A stretch of 64,000 nucleotides of DNA from positions 171,612 through 235,611 of the forward strand of contig JXTB01000139.1 of the NCBI GenBank assembly GCA_002914805.1, read 5' to 3'. The notes under the pieces were generated by a model, which made no database searches, was not told the DNA's origin, and saw only the letters and a list, made by a program, of their open reading frames with translations. Position numbers and translations under genes: made by a program. Positions 33,699 through 46,642 of this stretch are shown in pieces; the first letter of the stretch is position 1; every line of letters starts with the position of its first letter. This stretch comes from Parasponia andersonii. Its lineage: Eukaryota > Streptophyta > Magnoliopsida > Rosales > Cannabaceae.

Positions 33699-35184
33699 TG
33701 CATAGTATGAGAATCGAATAGGGCTCAGTTTGAGCTTTGGTCCTTAATGTAGACCGGAAAATGGACGAAAATGTAGGATAAAATAACTTTTTTGTGTCTA
33801 CTTTTAGAGAGGACTTCCGATCATTGCAATAGTGACTTAAAAGAGAAATGGAACAAGCTAGGGTATACGGATTAAAATGACTCCTTTAGGGGTGTTTTTT
33901 TTTTAAAAAAAAAACTTTCTAAAAGTGTCAAGATGTTTAGTGTCGAAGGGTCACAATATTAGTATAATGACAAATAGTGATTATACATCTAATAGTCAAT
34001 ATATATAACAATAAATTTATGACTTTTTCTAGGACAATTAACGGTTATAAATATAGTGACTAACTGCCGGTGCCACATTTCAAGAAAAATCAAGTTTCAA
34101 AACATTTTTAACAATTAGTATTTTAGTCCAAATTAGTCCTACCCTGGTCCATTTCCCCACCTTAGTCATATTGTCAGGTGATCCTGAAAACATCTTTTGG
34201 GCCAAAATTGGTTGATCCTATCTAAATCCCATGTCAACCTCTTCCAATTTGAAATTTGCCATGTTGGGTCCATGAAGATGATACGAAAGGGTAGTTAAGA
34301 AAAAAGAGAATCACACATTTCTCCTCTCTCACCGTTTTTGCATCCAAAACCAGTGAGCAATGTTTTGAGGGGAAAAAAAAAATAGCAACTTTGCTTTATG
34401 TAGTAGGTGATTTTTAAAAAATCTATTACAATTTCATGAACTTACCATATTCCAGAAATTATAAATGGTCTAGTAACTCTAATTAATCCTAAAAACAAAC
34501 ATAAAAAGACCCTTGTAAAAAGTTGGATTTATACATACAATGGGACAGCCCAAGATCAGTATATTTTTTAAGGGGGAAATTATTATTTTGTACCCATGCA
34601 AATAAAAATAAAAACTATATACGAGCCTTTTAAGGTGCTTGTATTTCAAGTGGTACATCGGGAGTTTGCTCTAGTAGCTACGAGTCCAGTAATTCCTTAG
34701 ACAAAAGTTACCGCAACAAATAAATATTTTTGGCTCTAGTTATTCCAAGTCTGAATCCAAATCATAACTAATACGCTTACAACTTTACTGCTTGCTTGCC
34801 TATAATTATTAGCAAATATATATAATGAGTAATTATGCTCACTAATATACTTTAATTGACCAATCTTGTCTTTACCTAGATGCACGAACATACCATGAAT
34901 AATTAGGAGCACTGCACTAAGCGAAAGCTTATATGGGCTAGAGTTTACCATTTTAAACTCAGCTCTTTTTTTTTTTTTTTCTTTTCTTTTTTTTTTTTCC
35001 CCCATGGCAATCAAACCCAAAGCCCTCTTCCACATTTTTTAATCAGTGTACGCATATTTCTTCTTAGTATCGTACAAACTATTAGGAGCAATTAGATAGA
35101 TTTCAACATTATCAAAATTAGGTGAATTGTTGCAATTAGAGGTTATAACGGAAGAAATAACGTAACTACAAACATTGTTGGAAG

Positions 35185-36960
35185 TGTTAGGATATTTACC
35201 CTAAAAATAGATATTTAATTTTATCGTTTTAGTATAAATAATTTTATCTTATATGTAATTATGATATTTGTTAGATTAAACTCTCTCAGTTGAATAGTTT
35301 ATTTATATGAAAAGACTCTATGACTTTATTTGTGTATAAAAAAATAAGCATAATTAAATGTTAATTATGAGTAGACTTGTTTCTTTATCTAAGTCTAAAG
35401 TAATTAGTTCACAATCTATAAATAAATATGGAATACTTTAATTACTAAAAATTATAGTGTTTATCTATATCAACAGGAATAATGTGTCTCAAATCATTGA
35501 AGTATTTGACTTCTGATAGTTATATTAATACAACATAAATAAGTTATGTATATTGAACTAGACCAGGTAATATAAAAACTTAGAGTGTCGTAACTCAATT
35601 ATATATTACCATAAATTAACTCTTAGTATATAAATCTTAATTCTTGATGTTTGATTGGACTTGCTTTCATGAGTTGTAGTCTTTTGATTTGTTAAAAGAC
35701 TAGTCTTTATGAAATTAGAGGCAAACTTTGGCATATTAGAGGTTATGACTTATGACTACATGAGAATATCAAATAGTTAAGGACACTATACATTAATGCC
35801 ACTTTAGGGTCTTTCAAGATTTATAGAATAATTAAATCTAAGATCTTAGTATTCATTTTATGAATTGGTTGATAATTGTATCTAAATGGCCATTGAAAAT
35901 AAAATTATTCCTTGATAGAAAGATAGTAACTTAAAGGTAAATAAATATAAGTATTACGATAATTTCACATATCCAATTATGACATTTATAGAGATTTTAT
36001 ATATGGTGTAGAATATGCTAGATGGATCGGTTAATCAAGGCTAGTTGATTAAATCTCTATAAAAGTATGACATTTAATCTAAGAGTGTTGTATTAGGTCT
36101 TTAGTGGAGTGTATAATTTAATAATAATATTTATATAAATACCATAATAAGAGTTATTATGTATTTATTATACTATTGGAGCTTAGATTATTTGGATCCA
36201 TTAGGTCTCTTATCTAGCTCAACAAAGCTCAATAATTGGTAAGTAGTATTTGTGAAATTAGTTTCATGAAACTGTGTAAAATAATGATTCTACATAGAAG
36301 TTGGTACTTTTATAAACAAGTTTCACGAGTTGAACATATTTATAAAAATACACCTATAGTCCAAATTGTAGAATAAGCCCAATCCTAGTTGGACTGAAAT
36401 TAATAGTTTTAGGCCCCATATATATAGAATATATGAGCGAAAAATCTATACAGTAACACAGTACTACACGTGAAACATACATAGAGAGAAAGGAGAATTT
36501 CGGCCAAGGCTAAGAGGAGAGGAGAGAAAAAGTTTCTTGCAATCTCACAGTCTCATCTCACGTCCCGGTATTCCAAAAGATCAAGAAGGTATTATTGATC
36601 GTTCTTGAACGAAAGATTCAACTTAGTGCCCACTTACCTTATCAACTAAGAGCAAGAGCGTAGACAAGAAGATCTAGGGTTGGAGATTTGATCACAATCA
36701 ACAAGGAGATCAAGGAGGAGCACATTACAAAAGATAAACCCTAATCTTATCTCTAGGGTTTATACATCTAGATATGATTTATGTTATACATGATCCTGTG
36801 TTTGATATATGCATATTCTATAGTTATGAAAATTATTTTCATGAAAAAATTTTAAAACCTAAATCCGTTATTTTTTCCACTATGTTCATGATGTGATCAT
36901 ATGTTTTCCATATTTGCATATATGTATAATTTTTCCTAAGTGTCAGGTCAAATACTGTCA
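35185..36960 (+). mobile_element. Possible ~1.8-kb Copia-like solo LTR
   Basis: The segment begins TGTTAGGATATTTACCC after GGAAG and may end ACTGTCA before AGAAG, giving an imperfect 4-of-5 flanking repeat. A TATATATAGAATATATG promoter-like box at about 36418-36434 is followed by a leader-like, GC-richer stretch (about 36460-36780) with AGAGGAGAGGAGAG and TCTAGGGTTTATAC. That arrangement is usual in the second half of long plant LTRs. No gag, pol or primer site follows. The boundaries, and the call itself, are tentative. Confidence 0.35.
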
Positions 36961-37188
36961 AGAAGAACCTACCTAAAAAATGTAGATAATGAACTACCAA
37001 ATTTAGAAGATGAACTTCTCTCTAAAACAAATGATGAACTCCTTTCAAAAGCAAATAAACTACTAGGAGCAAAATAAGGTGTGTCCCTACCAACACCTAG
37101 CAGTTAGAAGCTATCTAAAGTAACTATAGTGGATAATACTTCCTATATTTGTCAATTTTTACAACATACAAGTATCAACTTAAGCTAT

Positions 37189-37822
37189 TGTTGTACAGTC
37201 TAAAACATATATATTGGTCGATGTCAAAAGGAAAAGTTAGCGACCCGGTTTGACGCGTCAAGTTCCATGACAATTTTCTTGATCAAAGTGCGATCTCCTC
37301 TGAGTGAGTTAGGTGCGACCTCCTTCGAATGAGTTAAGTGCGACCAGTATGAAAGAGAAACTAGATCAAGCTTCATCAAATGGGTAATCTACAAAGAAGG
37401 GGAAATAAAGTTTCTTCTTGAAGATCAACCAAGTGTTCCATTTAAGTTATTACCCAGTTATATTATTACTTAAATTGTATTTTCTGATTACACACTACTC
37501 GTTTTCACAATTGGAAAATATTGAGCAACCCTTACCTATATAAGGGGAGTTCAATGCTTCTGTGAAAGAGTTTCTTTTTTACTTCTACTTCTTCTTTCTA
37601 AACTATATTCTATACTCTCTAGATTCTGACCTTGAGGCTTAACGAAACTTTTGTAATTCTCTAGAAAATAATGAAAGACAGTGGACGTAGACTCATCTTT
37701 TTTAAGGCTGAACTACTATAATATTCCTGCCTCTTTACTTGCTTTGATTTATCAACTATTTTCACACACAAGTCACATCTTGCAATTTCCTAAATTTATT
37801 ATTAACAGAACCTCCATCAACA
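37189..37822 (+). repeat. 5' LTR of TAT element A
   Basis: It starts TGTTGTACAGTC and ends CATCAACA, 634 bp. CAGACTCATC-like and AACGAAACTTTTGTAATTCT segments in its right half match the 3' LTR base for base over long stretches. TATATAAGGGGAG near 37536 is a plausible TATA box. Confidence 0.93.
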
Positions 37823-37882
37823 ATTGGTGCTAGAAGGAGGGCTATTCCAGCAAAAAAGTTTGTCAATTTCACTTTTTTAATA

Positions 37883-39937
37883 ATGGCAAACACTAGAAAC
37901 ACTACCAGGAACACTAGAACTAGCCAAAACTAACCCCAAAGCACTGCTACTGCACAGGTAGATTATGCTCAGGATCAATCTACTGTGACCGTACCATAAA
38001 ATATTATCCAGAGATTGGATCGCATGGAGGAGGCATTGGTGAACCTTCAATAAATCACTAGTCAGATTAATGACTCTCTATGATGACTTACTGAGGGACA
38101 GATGGTAACTCCACCATAGCAGGATCATCCCAGAGAATGTCCTGCTCAACTATCTGAGAGAAGAATTCAGATCCTAGAGACAAGGAACCACAACAAGCAT
38201 AAAGCCCAGTAGGAGTATCATGGATATCGCACCTCCAAGGGAAAAGGCAAGGTCAAAGACTTGCCTCTGAAATCTGGTACTGGAAGTTCGAGTACTGATT
38301 GTGATCGTGGATAACCTTCTCGGAGAGCAACCATCAATTGTGATTGTCTAAACAACGAGCAAAAACATCAATCGAGGAACATCTTTGAAAGGATTAGTAG
38401 GGAGTCTCGACAGAATCCTGCAGACCTAAGATAACATATAGAACAACGACGTAGTCAAGAACGATCCATATTGCATCATAATGACCAAAGTCGATCTCGT
38501 CGCACCATTTCATTGGAAACCCTACAAAGGTTGCAGCAAACCCTGCATGACCAATCTATCTTATATCGTGATAATAACAAAAGGACATCCCTACCACTAG
38601 TAAAAGATAATGTTCTCCCTCCAAACATCGATGTTCATAATTTGAGGATCGCATTAGATGCACTTGCTGACTGGGATGATGAGCTCGCTGATGGGCATTG
38701 TCAATCACTATTTAGCGAGGAGGTTCGAGCTGCTGCCTTACCTGCTGGATTCAAACTTCCCACCATAAATACTTTTGATAGGAAAACTGATCCGCAGGAC
38801 CATATGGATCATTTCAGCGACCTGATGGAACTTCATCGTGTCGATGATCTCGCACGTTGCAGATGTTTTGCTGTAATTCTCACAGGAGCAACGAAAAAGT
38901 GGTTCCGAGGACTTAAGTCTAGTTCAATCTTGTCCTAGCAACAACTTTAGACTACATTCTTGAGGCAATTCCAGGCTGTGAAGAATTTTACTATTCCATT
39001 GGTCAGTCTCTCTGATATCCGGCAAAGTTCAGAGGAAACTCTACGATCTTACCTTAATCGCTTTACCTCAGAGTTGGCAAAGGTCAACAACCAACCTGAA
39101 TGAGGAGTTTTAATTCTAATGATGGCTGGGGTGCGATTAGAGACTAAACTCTGGGAAGAGTTACTTAAGCGAAAATGTAGAACACTTGAAGATTTCTATC
39201 GAAGAGTTGGTCGACATCTGAGGGTGGAATCTTCATGCGAGAATCTTCATAAGACAACAAAGGAAGGAAGAAAAGATATTACTAAAGATGCGACCACGAC
39301 CAACAACAACAATAACAAGAAGTCGAACAAAAGAAGTAATGAACAATTGACGGAGAAGTAGCCCAAATAGAAAAAGTAGAAGATTCCAAGAGCTCCCATG
39401 AGGTTCAACAACTATACTGAACTGAATACACCCATAGATCATATCTATGCGGCCACAAACTAGCAAGAGCTATATCGTCAACCGGAACTGATAAAAAGGG
39501 ATAAGGTGAGACGTGATCCCAACAAGTTCTGCCGGTGTCACAATGGCATTAGACACGATACTAATAACTACTTTTTCTTAAAAGATGAAATCAAAAGATT
39601 GATTATAGAAGGACGGCTGCGGCAGTACACTAAACAGAACAATAAAAGGCGAGAAGAAAATCGACAGCAACCTCCAGAAATTCAACACGAGGTGCAAACT
39701 CTTTTTGGAGGACCGCACGTTGGTAGAGATTCGAAGAGGGTGCAAGATAGGTACGCACGAGAAGCACGACAGCAACCATCGACCAATGTCATGTATCTTG
39801 AGCAGCGACCACAAAAGCTTCAACAGGTATTGGATATGGATATTACCTTCACGGAGCAGGATGCAAGGGAGGTCCATTACCTACATAATGATGCGATAGT
39901 CATAAAGATAAACTGTGGAAGCACGCAACTATGGTGA
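37883..39937 (+). pseudogene. TAT element A gag, many in-frame stops
   Basis: One frame from ATG 37883 holds through the whole of gag and on into protease without a frameshift, but carries many stops (nine in the first ~196 codons). The first part is basic and polar. The capsid-like core (38471-38938) has LPTINTFDRKTDPQDH and TKKWFRGL. It is followed by a second core part (39119-39361) with LWEELLKRKCRTLEDFY. The nucleocapsid motif near 39528 is C-R-C-H-N-G-I-R-H-D-T, with Tyr in place of the last Cys. The retained frame suggests point mutation, not rearrangement, destroyed it. Gag would have formed the element's particles. Confidence 0.8.
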
Positions 39938-39940
39938 GTA

Positions 39941-42900
39941 TTGGTCGATAATGGAAGTGTCGTCGACATCCTGTACTATAACGCCTTCAAGAAGATTGGG
40001 TTGAGTGAAAGCGACCTAAAGCCTTCTGTCACTCCACTTTACGGATTTACTAGTAACAGTATAATGCCTAGGGGCATGATTGAGTTAATGGTTAATGTTG
40101 GAACTAATCCTAGGGTTTCAACGGTAATGACCTAATTCTTAGTTGTGGATTGTCCCTCTACATTTAATGCTATACTAGGAAGATCAACACTGAGGGAACT
40201 TCAAGTAGTTACTTTAATCTACCACCTCACTATGAAGTTCCCAACTCAATATGGAGTAGGAGAAGTACGAGGCAACCAATATAATTCGAGGACTTGTTAT
40301 AATAATTCAATAAAGCTCACAGCAAAAGATATAACACCTCGCACAATGATGGTCCAGCAACAAGGTGAAGCATCAAGAGAAGTGCCAAGTAAAGCATCGA
40401 GGGAAGCATCAGGCGAAACATCAATCGATGACCTTGACCCTTGAGAAATCGATGGAGAGTTCAAGACTAGACCTATAGAAGACTTGAAAGATTTGCCGAT
40501 TAATAGGTCTTCGAAGGTTCTAAAAATCAGAGCAAAGCTTCAAGAACCCATGCGAACTTCATTGGTTGCTTTTCTAAAATCAAATTTGGATATCTTTGCA
40601 TGGAAACATTCAGATATGGTAGGGATTGATCTGAATATCATATGTCATCGCCTTAATATAGATAAAAACAAAGAAGTCTGTACGGAAAAAAAGAAGAGCA
40701 TCCAGAACGCTATGTCGCATTGAAAGAAGAGGTAGAGAAGTTACTCGAAATTGGATTCATCAGGGAATCTTTCTACCCAAAATGGCTTGCAAACCCAGTT
40801 TTAGTAAAGAAACCCAACGGAAGTGGAGAACTTGTATCGATTTCACCAACCTCAACAAAGCATGCCCGAATGATAGTTTTCCCTTTCCAAAAATCGACCA
40901 ACTTGTAGATGCGACGTCGGGGTATGAACTCTTAAGCTTTATGGATGCATATTCTGGATACAATCAATTCCCGTGTATGAGCTAGATGAGGAACATACTC
41001 CATTCATCACTGACCAAGGATTGTACTGTTACAAGAAGATGCCATTTGGACTCATCAGCATCTTGTCAATATGATGTTTGCAAAATAAATTGGTAAGACA
41101 ATGGAAGTATATATTGATGACATGTTGGTAAAGTTGAAGAAAGCTGAAGATCACGCCAAGTATCTTGAAGAAATGTTCAAAATTCTTTGAAAATATCAAA
41201 TGAGGCTGAACCCCCAGAAGTACGCATTCGGAGTAAGATCTGGAAAATTCCTGGGGTTCATGGTGAAACAGCGAGGAATCGAGGCTAACCCTTAGAAGAT
41301 ACAAGCACTAATTGATATGCAATCTCCTCTCAAACCCAAAAACGTGCAGAGCTGGCGGGAAAAGTGGCTGCATTGAGTCGATTTGTATCCAGGTCTACCG
41401 ATAAATGCCAACTATTCTTTGAAGTATTGAAAGGGTATAAGAGGTTTGAGTGGACTGAAAAATACGAGCAGGCGTTTCAAGAATTAAAAGCACACTTAGG
41501 TTCTCCTCCACTCTTGTCGAAGCCAAACTCGGGGGAAAAGTTATACTTGTATCTCGCTGTTTCCAAATATACGACAAGTGCTGCGTTAATTCGAGAGGAA
41601 GAAAAGATACAACGACCGGAATATTACATAAGTGAAAGGTTACTTGATGCCAAAACTAGATATCCAGAGATGGAGAAGTTGGCATTAGCACTCATCATCG
41701 TATCCAGGAAGCTTCGACCTTATTTTTATGTGCATTTCATCAAAGTTTTGAAGAATTTTCCATTAAAGTAGGTTCTGCAAAAACTTGATGCTTTAGGATG
41801 AATACTTAAGTAGGCTGTTGAGTTGAGTCAATTTAACATTAGTTTTCAACCTCGCATTGCAATTAAAGGTCAGGCCCTCGTAGATTTTATTGCAAAATTT
41901 ATGTATGATGTCAATCTTCCCACAGAAGTGATCAAAAAATCTGCTATAAATTTATCAAGATTGTGGAAACTTTACGTCGATGGATCATCAAACGAGAATA
42001 GAGCCGGTGTGAGCTTAGTACTAATCAGTCCTGAAGGGCATAATATTTATTGTGCACTTCGTTTCAAATTTTCAGCGCCAAATAATGAGGCAGAATTTGA
42101 AGCACTGATAACTGGGCTAAAGCTTGCACAAGAAATGAAGGCCGAAATGATTGAGGTATACAGTGATTCCCAGCTGATCGTTTGTCAAGTGATCGGCGAT
42201 TATCAAGCAAGAAGAGAGAGAATGATGGCTTACTTATAGGAGGTACAAAGACTATTCTCGATATTTATTGCTTATAATATTCAACTTCTTCCTCGCATTA
42301 AGAATACTCGGGCAGATGCTCTAGCTAAGCTCGTCTCAACAAAAGATGTCGAGTTATTAAAGATGGTTCATGTCGAATTTCTTGCAAAACCAAGTATCGA
42401 GGTAGAGCCCCAGACAACCATGTCGGTTGACCAAAAAACATCGTGGATGGATCCTATAATGAAGTATCTACAAAATGGCGATCTCCCCGAAAGCAAAGAT
42501 GATGCAAAGCGATTTCAATGAAAGCACCTCGCTATGTCATCTATGATGGGTAGCTTTATCGAAGAAGTTTTAGTTCGCCGTTATTATTATATGTTGATGA
42601 AGAAAAAGCACACTACATTATGAGGGAAATTCATGAAGGAATATGCAGAAACCATTCAGGGGGTCAGGCACTTACGAACAAGGTCCTTAGATAAGGGTGT
42701 TTTTAGTCAAATATCAAGAAGGATACAATAGAATTTGCTAGAAGGTGTGACAAATATCAAAGATTTGCGACTGTTCCTAGAATGCCACATATTCCTCTAA
42801 CTCTAATGACTAGTCCATGGCCATTTACAGTATGTGGAATTGATATTATCAGAATGCTTCTGTTGGTGCGATGTGGATTAAAATATGCAGTAGTCACAGT

Positions 42901-43677
42901 CGATTATTTCACCAAGTGGACAGAAGCTGAAGCCTTGAGTACCATTTCTGCAAAGAAGATGATAGATTTTATTTATAAATCTATAATCTGCTGTTATGAT
43001 ATACCATATACTATAATTTCTGATAATGGGAAATAATTTGACTGTGATGAGTTCTGTAACTTCTGCGACAACTTAAGCATCAAGAAGAGCTTCTTCGCTA
43101 TTGGTTATCTACAAGCCAATAGACAGGTTGAGGCCATAAAAAAGATGCTTAAATAGAACCTAAAGGCAAAGTTGGAAGAGCACAAAGGAGTTTGGCCAGA
43201 TATACTTCTTGAAGTATTATGGGCTTATCGCACCACTCAACGAACCATTATAGGAGAGAGTCCATTCGCCTTAGCTTATGGGTACAAAGCAATGGTACCA
43301 GTAGAAATTGGTGCGAGCTCTCTACGATAATCTACCTATGAGCAAGATTAGAATAATGTACTAATGAGGATTGAGCTTGATCTTTTAGAAAAAAGGCACG
43401 AGCAGTCTTAGCTTCGGATCACATCATATCAACAGCGCACTACTCGATATTATAACTCTAAAGTCAGAAGCAAGGGATTTGGAGTTGGTGATCTTATTCT
43501 TCGACAAGTTCTACCTAATAATAAAGAGCACAATGCTGGTATATTTGGACCCTCTTGGGAAGGACTATATGTTATTGATTCTGTCATTTGATCTGAGACA
43601 AATAAGTTAGCTCGCACTGGAGGATAAAAGATCGAGCATGCTTGGAATGTAGAACAATTTCGTCGCTATTATCAATA
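39941..43677 (+). pseudogene. TAT element A pol (PR-RT-RH-aRH-INT), decayed
   Basis: Protease at 39941-40135 has V-L-V-D-N-G-S-V-V-D-I and stays in the gag frame. RT spans about 40484-41304, with FTNLNKACPNDSFP, MDAYSGYN and the catalytic box YIDDM at ~41111. Its RNase H follows at 41364-41771 with a conserved W-T-E-K-Y region. A second RNase H of archaeal type is at 41823-42239, with YVDGSS, NNEAEFEA and YSDSQLI supplying Asp, Glu and Asp. Integrase lies at about 42600-43320 with GIDIIR, DYFTKWTEAEA and SDNGK. A C-terminal region ends near 43677 with HAWNVEQFRRYYQ. A frameshift near 40700 and further stops make it non-functional. Confidence 0.85.
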
Positions 43678-43728
43678 AATCTTCATGTATATCTTCATGT
43701 ATTTTCAACAACCTGGGGGGCATCTCGT

Positions 43729-43858
43729 ATTCGTCATTCGTCGCATTCATCAATAAAGATGTCTTCTTGTTATTTGTCATTAGTCGCATTCATCAATAAA
43801 GATGTCTTCTTGTTATTCGTCATTCATCACCATTCATCAATAAAGATGTCTTTTCTTC
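43729..43858 (+). repeat. 43-bp tandem repeat after pol, three units
   Basis: Units begin at 43729, 43772 and 43815 with ATTCGTCATTCGTCGCATTC-like sequence and contain CAATAAAGATGTCTTCTTGT. They sit in the spacer between pol and the antisense gene. The other TAT element here also has tandem repeats at this position. Confidence 0.85.
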
Positions 43859-44492
43859 GATTATTCAATTTTATTTGGTTCATCTTTTATAGTTTTATGG
43901 TAATCTTCGAACACTATAAAACTCGGAGGATAGTGGGATCAGAATGTTATCTCCTACTTGCTTCCTAAAGGACTATGCAAACGTCCATTTAGAGGGGTTG
44001 GAGTTTTAGATCACTGAATTTCTAAAAATTTCTTAAAATCTTAGGATTTTCTCCTCACTTCATGCCATAGCATGTCGTATTACGCAATTTCCCTCCTCGA
44101 ATAACAAAGTAACTAAGCAAAATGTTCATTATTCGATGTAATATATTGCTATATTACATTCTATCATGGAACTTTTGAAAAATAGTGTTGAGTTTGCATC
44201 ACTCATACTTGCTGTTTTCTTAAACAACCTAACTTATCCTAACACTTAAAACCCATTTCAAGTTAGTTGGATTCGAATCGCAATAGCGTACTGAGTCACC
44301 TAGTGATTGACTACTTGGTTAAAATTATGCTTCTTTATATTACAATGCAGTGTTTTAACTGTTTTGTAGGAATAGACATCTGACAAAAAATCATTCATTG
44401 ATAAAAGCTCGCACTTGTATGCGAGCAAAGTATTACAAAAAAAAGGGACTAGCCTGCATTGTTCTGAAACTTTTTAAAATAATAAAAAAAAT

Positions 44493-46642
44493 CTATGCAG
44501 ATGTGCTTGCTCCACCGTCTTTAGTTTTTGCAGCTTCGGTTTCCTTCCAGCTCTTGACAAGCTCGACCACATCTTCAGCAAGGATGGAAAAGTCGAAATC
44601 CAGATGCCCACAGAAGATATTGTATATTATGGTTGACGAGGCAATATCACTAGCTTTTTCTTCGAGCTCCTTGCCTTCAGTGGCCTTGAACTCGTCTACA
44701 GCCTTGTGTGCTGCCTCTGTTGTCGCATCCCTTAGAATATCCAGATGCTCAGAGGTAGTCTTCTCAAGTTCTTTAATTTTCTCCTCGAGCTTCTCATTTT
44801 CAAGCTTTTCCTTGGCCAGACTCTCGCGCAGCTGCTGATTTTCCAACTCAAAGGATTTTCTCTCTTCTTTGCGAGTTTTCTCGAGTCCTCGAATGCTTGG
44901 GTTATTTCTTCGACTTTTTCGGCCTTCTCCATGCATTCAAGGACCAGGTCATACATCAAAACAGTAGCTGCAACGGTTTAAAAATATAACACATCTCAAT
45001 ACAATAAACAAAAAAAACGTCGAAGAGCAAAGATAAAAGATGCTTACATTTGCCAACATCCTCATTGCAGAACTGAAAGCGACCTTGGTTGGTCGTCGCT
45101 TCATCCTCTCCCATCCATCCTCAGAAGTGAAACAGTCGATGGAGGCCATGCTTAAGCCAGCTTTTTCTAGTAGTTGGCGAAGGAGTGCGAAAAGCTCTTC
45201 GTCCTTGTCAGCTTGGCTCGGTCCCTTAGAAGAGGTGGTTGTCTCATTAGATGGCTCAGGTTGGCTCACAGTTTTTGAAGGCTGAGGAGGAGATGAGCTT
45301 GTTAGGATATCCTTAAAGGCGACTTTTCGCTTCTTTGAAGTGTCAACCTTCTCTTTCCCTTTCATCGAGGAAAGGGTGTGCTGCCTGGTGTCTTGGACTT
45401 TGCCATTGACCCCAGGGTTGAAGGCGATGCTCGTAGTCCACTACCAATTGCTATTTCTGTACAAATATGATTGGTTATCATGCGAGGTATATAATACGAC
45501 AAAAAATAAATAAATATAACTACCTTCTTGCTGCTGAGAAATTGGTGGCGATGCAGCTTCTGAAGATGATGGTTCTGAGACGGTAGGAGTGGCAGGTGCT
45601 TTTTGTTTCCTGGGTTTGGAAGACGAGGCACCCTTTTTGTTCTGTTTCCTTGGCTTCTTCTTCAAGCTCGAGGGTTTGGTCGGATGGTTGACAGAATCTG
45701 GAAAAACGGTTCCCCTTGGAAGTAGTTCGCAAGCAACTAAGTTCTCGGTCGTCCCAAGCCTCTTCCAATCAAACTCTTTGGTCGGAAGGTTTTTTATTTT
45801 ATACACCCTTGTGAGCTACTCTTTAGAGAGTCCTGGTTGTTTCCTATTATCTGCAATGACATACGAATGTGATCAAAATGATATATTAATATAGAGAAAG
45901 TAATAAGCTGAAAGTTACCTACTAGGATTTTGAAAGAAGCAATTATCCACATAGTCAAATCGTAGAATGGATTTTTCCATTTTCTCATATTGTTGCAGAC
46001 CCCATGGATAGTTTTTATTGCTTGGTTCGACCACTTGCTTGCATAAAAGAAGTTGAAATCTGATGAGTTTGATTTCACTTAGTAGAACCAAGCGAACTTT
46101 TCAGGAGTGAGGGATTCTAAACCTAATTTATGGTATAATATATACACACCTACCATGTATCTATATGTGTTTGGGGTTAGTTGAAAAGGGACAACTCCAT
46201 AATAGTCAACGATTGATTTTATGTATAGATGAAGTGGGACGTGGACACCACATCTGAGAACTGGTTTTGAGAATGAGGCGATTCTGCGAGGAGGTGTGTG
46301 TGGTCGATTGAACTCTGTGGGAAGGCAAATAGGGACGTCAATTTTGTAGTTGCATACGATCTTTCTGAGATTGTTTGATGAACAACTCGTCTTTATATTG
46401 GTACATGACCAATTTCCCTCTATGTAATGATAACCCATTGCAAATGAAGGAGCATCCTTGATATGCCGAGGCCATTGGTCTTAAGGGAGGTCACCTATGT
46501 GAGGACTACTTTGCATGACTCCAGTTATTTCTAGTTCAGATTCTAGCTCAAGATAGTCTTCGAGATTTATAGAGCTAATGTTTGTATTGGATGATTCTCC
46601 TGAGAATGCATTCTCTTCCCTAAATTCCTCACTACTAGACAT
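44493..46642 (-). pseudogene. TAT element A spliced antisense gene, broken
   Basis: On the reverse strand, ATG at 46642 opens MSSSEEFREEN and the frame runs to 46079, broken by one TAA. The Y-R-Y-M-V-G-V-Y-I-L and L-T-P-E-K-F-A-W-F-Y blocks match the domain type annotated in plants as putative gypsy-type transposon protein (from memory). Three short introns have proper borders: ~45851-45918 (acceptor ATTGCAG), 45457-45523 (GTAGTT...GTACAG) and 44968-45047 (GTAAGC...TTGCAG). Joining at 45457-45523 preserves the frame. Exon sequence between them is Lys- and Ser-rich (KKKPRKQNKKG). The last exon is a strong coiled coil (KEKLENEKLEEKIKELEK) ending KDGGASTSA. Stops at 46079 and near 45820, and a frameshift at 45362-45365, break it. 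Function unknown. Confidence 0.65.

Larger units (their letters stand above)
31388..37183. other. AT-rich intergenic DNA with microsatellites
   Basis: No gene is supported. The stretch has a pure (CT)22, three long TA repeats and poly-T/poly-A runs. A possible solo LTR at 35185-36960 is listed separately. The frames at 31611-31898 and 34736-35035 lack any recognisable domain. Confidence 0.5.
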
